From JAQGMJ01 sp036271855 (lineage in GTDB: Bacteria > Pseudomonadota > Gammaproteobacteria > Burkholderiales > JAEUOS01): 5,179 bases of DNA. The notes under the pieces are model-generated. The model was not told the origin of the DNA, ran no database searches, and saw only the letters and a program-made list of their open reading frames with translations. Location of the stretch: the NCBI GenBank assembly GCA_036271855.1, contig DATAZV010000326.1, forward strand, positions 1-5,179, in the 5' to 3' direction. Positions 1 to 4,569 of the stretch are shown here, in pieces. How positions within the stretch are numbered: the first letter of the stretch is position 1; each line of letters begins with the position of its first letter. A program made the translations under genes and the position numbers.

Positions 1-1
1 C

Positions 2-808
2 CTCGCCGACAGCCAGCTCTACAACGCCCTGGCCCTCTCCGCCGCCGAGCGCGCCGCGCGCATCGAGGCGCTGATTGTGGAATGGGGGGGCATCCGCGCC
101 AAAGCAAGTGAGATGGGCGCGGACAAATATCTGGTCGTCAACGTCCCCGCCTTCGAGGTCAAGGCGGTGGCGGGCGACGCCGTCGCGTTGACTTCCAAAA
201 CCATCGTCGGCCGCCCCGAGCGCCAGACCCCGCTGGGGGTGATCAACATCCGCGCCATCAAGTTCAACCCCGACTGGACCCCGCCTTCGACTGTACTGAA
301 GCAGGACATCTATCCCAACCTCGCTGCCGGCGGTGCCTGGATCCGCGCCCACGGCCTGGTGCTGATGGACCGTGCCGGCAAGGCAGTCGAATGGGAGGGC
401 CTGAGCGCCGATGAAATCCGCAACGCCGGCTACCGCTTCGTGCAGCCGGCCAGTGAACGCGCGGCGCTGGGCCTGCTGAAATTCGAGACCGACAGCAGCG
501 AGAACATCTACCTGCACGATACCAACGAGCGCAACCTGTTCGCCCGCGCCACCCGCGCCCGCTCCTCCGGCTGCATCCGCGTCGAACGCTGGCGCGAACT
601 GGCCGCGTGGATGAACGGCGCCGAGGTCGACGCTATCGACCGCAAGGTCTCCACCCGCAAGACCTTTTTCGAAGCTACACCCAAGGTGCCGGTGTTCATC
701 ATCTACCAACTCGCGGATATGACCGACGGCCGCGTGGTGTTCTACCCCGACATCTATCAGCGCAACCCCGAGAACAGCAACAAGAAAGCGCTGGTGGCGC
801 AGCGCTAA
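2..808 (+). CDS. L,D-transpeptidase, YcbB/LdtD-like (5' truncated by window edge)
   Basis: The C-terminal 268 residues of a peptidoglycan L,D-transpeptidase are visible. This family acts in the periplasm and makes 3-3 (meso-DAP to meso-DAP) cross-links or attaches partners to stem peptides through a catalytic cysteine. The YkuD domain starts near visible residue 41 (KYLVVNVPAFEVKA), followed by VGRPERQTPLG. The active site is YLHDTNERN (His codon 515-517) and RSSGCIRVE (Cys codon 572-574). The SSGC form, instead of the commoner SHGC, and the HDT-x-x-N-LF context resemble E. coli YcbB/LdtD. The end (VPVFIIYQLADMTDGRVVFYPDIYQR) also matches that subfamily. A GTG at 77 could be taken for the start, but the frame is open to the left edge and those codons (LYNALALSAAERAARIEAL) look like the helix that precedes the domain in this family, so I treat the gene as partial. 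A signal peptide and peptidoglycan-binding domain would lie upstream, unseen. Confidence 0.9.
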   Translation, partial: LADSQLYNALALSAAERAARIEALIVEWGGIRAKASEMGADKYLVVNVPAFEVKAVAGDAVALTSKTIVGRPERQTPLGVINIRAIKFNPDWTPPSTVLKQDIYPNLAAGGAWIRAHGLVLMDRAGKAVEWEGLSADEIRNAGYRFVQPASERAALGLLKFETDSSENIYLHDTNERNLFARATRARSSGCIRVERWRELAAWMNGAEVDAIDRKVSTRKTFFEATPKVPVFIIYQLADMTDGRVVFYPDIYQRNPENSNKKALVAQR

Positions 809-825
809 AAGCGCTGCGGTTCCCC

Positions 826-858
826 GAGGCGATGGCCGCTCCTCCATCGCCTCTTTTT
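826..858 (+). terminator. Intrinsic terminator after the L,D-transpeptidase gene
   Basis: A perfect 10-bp inverted repeat (GAGGCGATGG at 826-835, CCATCGCCTC at 844-853) encloses an 8-nt loop and is followed directly by TTTTT (854-858). It lies 17 bp after the TAA at 806-808. Read on the minus strand, the hairpin has no T-tract after it, so it should terminate only the plus-strand transcript, although it also sits just past the stop of the minus-strand cytochrome gene. Confidence 0.88.
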
Positions 859-866
859 CATTTGCG

Positions 867-1394
867 TCAGTCCACCACCTGCTTGAACCCGCCCCTGTTC
901 GGCATCTGCACCTTGGGCAGCGTGGTCTGGTTCATCTCTGCCTTGGCGTCGATCACGCCGTTGACGTTGAGGATGAAAGCCGTAAGCGAATACACCTCGT
1001 CGGCCTTCAGCGACTGCGGCGCGTTATGCGGCATGGCGCGGCGGATGTAATCGAACAGCGTGGTCGGGTACGGCCAGAAGCTGCCGACCGTCTTCAGCGC
1101 ACCCGCCGTGTTGAGCGTGCCGGCGCCACCCGCGAGCTTGTTCGCCACGCTGCCTTCCCCCTTGGCGCCATGACAGGCGGCGCACTTCTCGGCGAAGATG
1201 GCTGCGCCTGCCGCCACGGTGCCGCGTCCTTTCGGCAGCCCAGTACCATCGGCCTTGACGTCGATATCCCAGCCGGCGATTTCGGCGGGCGTCGCCGGGC
1301 GTCCCAGGTTGTAGTGCTGCTGTGCCAGTGTGGGCGTGATGGTTAGCGTGCAGGCAGTGCAGGCCGCGAGGATCAAGTGTTTAGGCGCGAACAT
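867..1394 (-). CDS. Single-heme c-type cytochrome, SoxD-like (sulfite/sulfane dehydrogenase electron-transfer subunit)
   Basis: This is a 175-residue periplasmic cytochrome c, probably the electron acceptor of the molybdoenzyme encoded just upstream. Residues 1-25 form a Sec signal peptide (hydrophobic LILAACTACTLTI, likely cleavage after TLA). The heme attachment motif CAACH is at residues 71-75 (codons 1170-1184). Met121 in RRAMPHNAPQSL is the likely axial ligand. The stretch DEVYSLTAFILNVNGVI and the ending TLPKVQMPNRGGF are typical of SoxD-type cytochromes. The ATG at 1394 was chosen because it gives the signal peptide and has GGGAG 8 nt upstream. The frame is open further upstream, but that part is antisense-like low-complexity sequence inside the preceding gene. 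The start overlaps the preceding gene's stop by 14 bp, suggesting translational coupling. Classical SoxD (for example Paracoccus) is about twice as long with two hemes, so this protein is intermediate between SoxD and the single-heme SorB of sulfite dehydrogenases. Confidence 0.88.
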   Translation of the reverse strand: MFAPKHLILAACTACTLTITPTLAQQHYNLGRPATPAEIAGWDIDVKADGTGLPKGRGTVAAGAAIFAEKCAACHGAKGEGSVANKLAGGAGTLNTAGALKTVGSFWPYPTTLFDYIRRAMPHNAPQSLKADEVYSLTAFILNVNGVIDAKAEMNQTTLPKVQMPNRGGFKQVVD

Positions 1395-2679
1395 TTTGCA
1401 CACTCCCGTCCGCGTCGATCTTCCAGTACTGGATCGCGTTGTTGTGGTAATTGGAGTTGGCGCCACGCAGCTTGAGCACCTCGGCCATGCTCGGCTGCAC
1501 GCCGGCGTCGTCGATGCAGCGGCTGGCAATCAGCGCCGGGCCGCCGTCCCATTGCCAGGGCAGGCGAAAGCGCGCCAGGGCCTTCGACAACACTGGTTCC
1601 TGCAGGCGAGCTTCGACCCAGCTCTTGCCGCCGTCCAGCGTCACTTCGACGCGCTTGACCTTGCCGCGCCCCGTCCATGCCAGGCCGGAGATTTCGTAAA
1701 AGCCGCGCGCCTTCAGCTTTTGCCCGCCGGAGGGAAAGGTGATGACCGACTTGGCTTCCATGTGGAAGGTGAATTGCAGCGAGGTGCCGTCGGGCAGCAG
1801 GTCGGTATAGGTCGCCGTCTCCTCGCGCGTCTCGAAAGGCTCGGTGCCGAGCTTCAGGCGCCGCAGCCACTTCACGTTCATGTTGCCCTCGAAGCCGGGC
1901 AGGAACAGGCGCAATGGGTAGCCCTGCTCCGGACGCAGCATCTCGCCGTTTTGCGCGTATACCAGCAGCGCGTCGTCGAGCGCCTTGCCGAGCGGCACGC
2001 TGCGGGTCATCGCCGCGCCGTCGGCGCCTTCGGCCAGTACCCATTTGGCGTCGCGTTTGATGCCCGCTTCCTGCAGCACGGTGGAAAGCGCCACGCCGGT
2101 CCATTCGCAGCAGGAGAGCAGGCCGTGGATTTCCTGCGCCGTTTTGCCGGTGGGCTTTTTCAGCTCGGCTGAACTGTTGCCCGAGCATTCGAGGAAGTAG
2201 ACCTGCGACACAGAGGGGAAACGCGCCAGGTCTTCCATGGTGAACATCATCGGGCGCTCGACCAGGCCGTGCAGCATCAGACGGTGCGCATTCGGGTCGA
2301 TGTCGGGCACGCCGGCGTGATGCCGCTCATACACCAGGCCCGAGGGCGTGATGATGCCGTGCAAGTTTTGCAGCGGTGTGCGCGAGCCGGTGGGAAAGGC
2401 CGCCGCCACCCGCGGCAGCACACGCACCACGCCTGCTTCGTGGCGCGAGGGCAGGCCATAGGGCGGGTTGATGAAGGGGCCGCCCTGCGAGCGGGTCCAT
2501 GGCGGCACGTTGGGCGGCAACAGCGCGGGATCGGCCTTCTCCGGCTCCAGCGCCTCGGCGCGGCCGGCGCCGAGCAGGCCGGCCGCGGCGGTCAATGCAG
2601 CACTACCGCGCAGGAAGTTGCGCCGCGGGTTCGGCGTGCGCGCGTCTTCCGGGGCGCGCCGCTCCAGTGTCTTGTTCAT
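1381..2679 (-). CDS. soxC: SoxC / sulfite dehydrogenase-type molybdopterin oxidoreductase, Tat-exported
   Basis: This 432-residue enzyme of the sulfite oxidase family oxidises sulfite or protein-bound sulfane sulfur in the periplasm and passes electrons to a cytochrome c. A Tat signal is evident: PRRNFLRG at residues 18-25, then an Ala/Leu/Gly-rich segment ending near AEA (residues 41-43). The oxidoreductase molybdopterin domain spans about residues 105-275. It has TPLQNLHGIITPSGLVYERHH, HRLMLHG, the Mo-ligand Cys165 in FLECSGNS (codon 2185-2187), HGLLSCCEWTGV, EGADGAAMTRS, and GYPLRLFLPGFEGN leading to VKWLRRL. A Mo-cofactor dimerisation domain follows (about 303-415; SVITFPSG, VEVTLDGGKSW). 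Length and motifs fit SoxC closely. The ATG at 2679 has GGAG 7 nt upstream. The downstream gene is a SoxD-like cytochrome overlapping by 14 bp. No other sox gene is visible, so sulfite may be the physiological substrate (a SorA-like role). That point is inference; the family call is firm. Confidence 0.93.
   Translation of the reverse strand: MNKTLERRAPEDARTPNPRRNFLRGSAALTAAAGLLGAGRAEALEPEKADPALLPPNVPPWTRSQGGPFINPPYGLPSRHEAGVVRVLPRVAAAFPTGSRTPLQNLHGIITPSGLVYERHHAGVPDIDPNAHRLMLHGLVERPMMFTMEDLARFPSVSQVYFLECSGNSSAELKKPTGKTAQEIHGLLSCCEWTGVALSTVLQEAGIKRDAKWVLAEGADGAAMTRSVPLGKALDDALLVYAQNGEMLRPEQGYPLRLFLPGFEGNMNVKWLRRLKLGTEPFETREETATYTDLLPDGTSLQFTFHMEAKSVITFPSGGQKLKARGFYEISGLAWTGRGKVKRVEVTLDGGKSWVEARLQEPVLSKALARFRLPWQWDGGPALIASRCIDDAGVQPSMAEVLKLRGANSNYHNNAIQYWKIDADGSVQNVRA
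1403..1407 (-). promoter_or_regulatory. Ribosome binding site of the SoxD-like cytochrome
   Basis: On the minus strand GGGAG lies 8 nt before the ATG at 1394. It decides the start against the longer open frame and lies inside the end of the upstream molybdoenzyme gene. Confidence 0.65.
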
Positions 2680-2686
2680 CGTCTCT

Positions 2687-2690
2687 CTCC
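2687..2690 (-). promoter_or_regulatory. Ribosome binding site of soxC
   Basis: The minus strand reads AAAGGAGAGAGACG before the ATG at 2679, so the GGAG core is 7 nt from the start. This supports the chosen start, which also gives a complete Tat signal. Confidence 0.7.
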
Positions 2691-2707
2691 TTTATTGGTG
2701 TGCGCCT

Positions 2708-2716
2708 AGCATAGCA
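2708..2716 (-). promoter_or_regulatory. Possible extended -10 promoter of soxC
   Basis: On the minus strand TGCTATGCT reads as an extended -10 element (TGn followed by TATGCT, 4 of 6 matches to TATAAT). It would place transcription start near 2701 and give a leader of about 22 nt that contains the ribosome binding site. No good -35 box is found 16-18 bp upstream, so the call rests on the extended -10 alone. Confidence 0.35.
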
Positions 2717-2796
2717 GCGCGCCGCGTCGGCGGGAAACGCCCAATGCGCATGGGCTTGATCGGCGCGGGCGGTTTGCCGCATCCACAAATAGTCCC

Positions 2797-2825
2797 TTGA
2801 CAAAGCCGCTGAACCGGACAATACT
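2797..2825 (+). promoter_or_regulatory. Sigma-70-type promoter of the arsR operon
   Basis: A perfect -35 box TTGACA (2797-2802), a 17-bp spacer and a -10 box AATACT (2820-2825, 4 of 6 matches) form a strong housekeeping-type promoter. Transcription should begin around 2831-2833, and the regulator's ATG is at 2833, so the mRNA is predicted to have almost no leader. The bases between -10 and ATG contain no Shine-Dalgarno sequence, which fits. Confidence 0.72.
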
Positions 2826-2832
2826 AAACCTT

Positions 2833-3297
2833 ATGGTTAACTTTGAAACACCAACGGCCGCCGGCCTTTCCGGCCCCGCGCTCGACGCCGTGTTCGCCGC
2901 GCTGGCCGACGGCACCCGTCGCGCGGTACTGCAGTCGCTCGACGCCGGGCCGCGCTCGGTCACCGAGCTGGCGGCGCCGCACGGCATGTCCCTGCCCGGC
3001 TTCATGAAGCACCTGCGGGTGCTGGAAGACGCCGGCTTGATCGCGCGCGAAAAGTCGGGGCGCGTGGTCAGCTGCACCCTTTCCCCGGCGCCGATGCGCG
3101 ACGCCGCCGCCTGGCTCGCGCATTACGAGAAGTTCTGGAACGAGCGCCTGGATGCATTGGCGCGCTACCTCTATCACGACAAGGAGATCAACGCATGTCC
3201 ACCACCACCGAAGAGCGCCCGTCGCTCCACCTCACCCGCACCTTCGCCACGACCCCGGAAAGGGTCTGGCGGGCGTGGACCCAAGCCGAAGCGATGA
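2833..3297 (+). CDS. ArsR-family winged-helix transcriptional regulator
   Basis: This 154-residue protein has a core of about 110 residues that is a typical ArsR/SmtB winged helix, a DNA-binding repressor that usually controls its own operon. Visible landmarks are LDAVFAALADGTRRAVLQSL (residues 17-36), the helix-turn-helix with recognition segment MSLPGFMKHLRVLEDAGLI (52-70), the wing REKSGRVVSCTLSP (72-85) and the C-terminal helix AAAWLAHYEKFWNERLDALARYL (91-113). It belongs to the group found next to SRPBCC/AHSA1 genes. It lacks the CxC-type metal site of ArsR/SmtB sensors; Cys81 is the only cysteine in the core. The ATG at 2833 is preferred over a TTG at 2797, which is the -35 box of the promoter. 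There is no Shine-Dalgarno before 2833, consistent with a leaderless mRNA. Residues 122-154 lie inside the next gene, are made of Pro, Lys, Arg, Ser and Gly without acidic residues, and look like out-of-frame translation; the functional protein may end near residue 121. Confidence 0.85.
   Translation: MVNFETPTAAGLSGPALDAVFAALADGTRRAVLQSLDAGPRSVTELAAPHGMSLPGFMKHLRVLEDAGLIAREKSGRVVSCTLSPAPMRDAAAWLAHYEKFWNERLDALARYLYHDKEINACPPPPKSARRSTSPAPSPRPRKGSGGRGPKPKR
3181..3188 (+). promoter_or_regulatory. Ribosome binding site of the SRPBCC gene
   Basis: AAGGAGAT ends 6 nt before the ATG at 3195, and its GGAG core is 8 nt away. It fixes the SRPBCC start although the preceding regulator's frame is still open here, so ribosomes can initiate independently inside the arsR frame. 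Confidence 0.8.
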
Positions 3298-3653
3298 AGC
3301 ACTGGATCGCGCCGTCGTCCAGCGGCAACAACGCCGTGATCGCCACCGAGCTCGATGTACGCGTCGGCGGCCACTTTCACATCGCCTTCAGCGCCGACAA
3401 CGGCGAACGCCACGACGCGCACGGTGTCTATCAGGAAGTCGATGCACCGCGCAAACTGAGCTTCACCTGGTACTGGAAAAGCACACCCGAGCGCGAGTCG
3501 CTGATCACCATCACGCTCAAAGCCGTACCCGGCGGCACCCAGTTCGACTTCGTGCATGAGCGTTTTTTCGACGTTGCCGCGCGCGACCGCCACGTGCAGG
3601 GCTGGAACATCTGGTTCACGGCGCTGGAAAAGTACGTCAGCACCGCCGAGTAA
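3195..3653 (+). CDS. SRPBCC / AHSA1-like domain protein
   Basis: This 152-residue cytoplasmic protein has the START-like SRPBCC fold in the AHSA1 (activator of Hsp90 ATPase homologue) branch. These bacterial proteins have a deep hydrophobic pocket and are thought to bind small ligands; no reaction can be read from the sequence. Hallmarks are the N-terminal LTRTFATTPERVWRAWTQAEAMKHWIAP (residues 13-40), the strand pair around ELDVRVGGHFHIAF, GVYQEVDAPRKLSFTWYW (77-94), TLKAVPGGTQFDFVHERF and the closing helix QGWNIWFTALEKYV. The length is normal for a single-domain member. A strong AAGGAGAT site precedes the ATG, whose position matches where the domain begins. The start lies 103 bp inside the upstream regulator frame. 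ArsR next to AHSA1 is a recurrent bacterial pairing in which the regulator is expected to control the SRPBCC gene. Confidence 0.9.
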   Translation: MSTTTEERPSLHLTRTFATTPERVWRAWTQAEAMKHWIAPSSSGNNAVIATELDVRVGGHFHIAFSADNGERHDAHGVYQEVDAPRKLSFTWYWKSTPERESLITITLKAVPGGTQFDFVHERFFDVAARDRHVQGWNIWFTALEKYVSTAE

Positions 3654-3692
3654 ACCTTGCTGCACTTTTTGTTTCGTTCCTCTGTTTCCCGC

Positions 3693-3700
3693 AAGGAGAT
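3693..3700 (+). promoter_or_regulatory. Ribosome binding site of the DUF899 gene
   Basis: AAGGAGAT sits 4 nt (core AAGGAG 6 nt) before the ATG at 3705 and repeats the same octamer used for the SRPBCC gene. It selects 3705 over a TTG at 3657. It is flanked by a short inverted repeat, GCAA (3691-3694) and TTGC (3701-3704), too short to claim as a regulatory hairpin. Confidence 0.75.
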
Positions 3701-3704
3701 TTGC

Positions 3705-4565
3705 ATGAACACCGTAACCAAATCCAAACCCGCCAAACCCGATCTCGCCCATCACCCCGTCGTCTCCGATGCCGAGTGGTTCGCCGCCAGCCGGGAACTG
3801 CTCAAGCAGGAGAAGGAGCTCACCCGCCTGCGCGACGAACTCGCGCGCCAGCGCCGCGCCCTGCCCTGGGTCAAGGTGACACAGAACTACAGCTTCGACA
3901 CCCCTGAGGGCAAGAAGACCCTGGCGGAGCTGTTCGCCGGGCGCAGCCAGCTGATCGTGCAGCACTTCATGTTCGCACCTGACTGGGACGAAGGCTGCAG
4001 CGGCTGCTCCTTCATGGCCGACGGTGTCGACGGCGCCCTGCAGCACCTGGTGCACCACGACGTCATGTATGTCGCCATCTCGCGCGCCCCGCTGGCCAAA
4101 CTGCTGGGCTACCGGCAGCGCATGGGCTGGCGCTTCCCCTGGGTCTCATCCGGCGGCAGCAGCTTCAACTACGACTTCCACGCCAGTTTCACCGCGGAAG
4201 ATCTGGCCGACCACAAGGTCACCTACAACTACAACGACCAGCACGAGACCAGTGCGGCCGACCTGCCCGGCTGCAGCGTCTTCTACAAGGACGCGCAAGG
4301 GCAGATTTTCCACACCTACTCGATGTACGGCCGCGGCACCGAAGCCGTGATGAGCACCTATCCCTTCCTCGACATGACCCCCAAGGGCCGCGCCGAGAAC
4401 GGCCCGGGGCACAACATGGGTGACTGGATGCGCCGCCACGACAAGTATGAGGATGCCGCCGGCCACGCCTGCTGCGGCGGGCCGGTGCCGCTGGATATCG
4501 CCGCCGCCACTGCCGCCGCTGCGGTTTCGCAAGACGAGTGCGGCTGCGGCACGCAGCACCGCTAA
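3705..4565 (+). CDS. DUF899 family thioredoxin-like protein with Cys-rich C-terminal tail
   Basis: This 286-residue cytoplasmic protein (no signal peptide) belongs to DUF899, a family with a thioredoxin-like fold and no established function; a redox or thiol role is inferred from the fold. An N-terminal charged helix (about residues 22-52, many Lys, Glu and Arg, possible coiled coil) precedes LPWVKVTQNYSFDTPEGKKTLAELF and the signature FMFAPDWDEGCSGCSFMADG, with the CxxC pair Cys98/Cys101 (codons 3996-4007). ISRAPLAKLLGYRQRMGWRFPWVSS (125-149) and FNYDFHASF are further family hallmarks, and VFYKDAQGQIFHTYSMYGRG carries the last strands. After DWMRRHDKYED (about 250), where members often end, there is an extra tail with ACCGG, an Ala-rich linker and ECGCGTQHR, which may bind a metal. 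It lies 51 bp after the SRPBCC stop with no terminator between them, so it is probably the third gene of the arsR operon. Confidence 0.9.
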   Translation: MNTVTKSKPAKPDLAHHPVVSDAEWFAASRELLKQEKELTRLRDELARQRRALPWVKVTQNYSFDTPEGKKTLAELFAGRSQLIVQHFMFAPDWDEGCSGCSFMADGVDGALQHLVHHDVMYVAISRAPLAKLLGYRQRMGWRFPWVSSGGSSFNYDFHASFTAEDLADHKVTYNYNDQHETSAADLPGCSVFYKDAQGQIFHTYSMYGRGTEAVMSTYPFLDMTPKGRAENGPGHNMGDWMRRHDKYEDAAGHACCGGPVPLDIAAATAAAAVSQDECGCGTQHR

Positions 4566-4569
4566 GGCA

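Noticed and set aside
84..90. Run of seven G in the L,D-transpeptidase gene, a possible slippage or frameshift site
   Set aside because: The same frame is open and family-like on both sides, so no frameshift is present. A single G7 run in GC-rich DNA is weak evidence for phase variation.
801..815. AGCGCT-aaa-AGCGCT repeat at the L,D-transpeptidase stop codon
   Set aside because: Short, self-palindromic hexamers with a 3-nt gap; the strong terminator just downstream explains transcript ending.
1395..1529. N-terminal extension of the cytochrome frame
   Set aside because: The 45 extra codons are Thr/Arg/Ser-rich out-of-frame translation of the soxC end and would bury the signal peptide. The ATG at 1394 has a ribosome binding site and a proper signal peptide.
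1330..2172. 280-codon plus-strand open frame opposite soxC
   Set aside because: It lies wholly antisense to a clearly recognisable molybdoenzyme and its translation matches no family I know. Long antisense frames are expected in GC-rich genes.
2797..2832. TTG start giving the ArsR protein 12 more residues
   Set aside because: The TTG is part of a perfect -35 box and the added residues do not resemble the family N-terminus.
3174..4058. 294-codon minus-strand open frame across the ArsR operon
   Set aside because: It spans the opposite strand of three real genes, has no ribosome binding site I could find at its start and shows no domain signature.
4146..4559. 137-codon minus-strand open frame opposite the DUF899 gene
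   Set aside because: Val/Gly/Ala-rich antisense translation with no recognisable domain, fully inside a well-supported gene.
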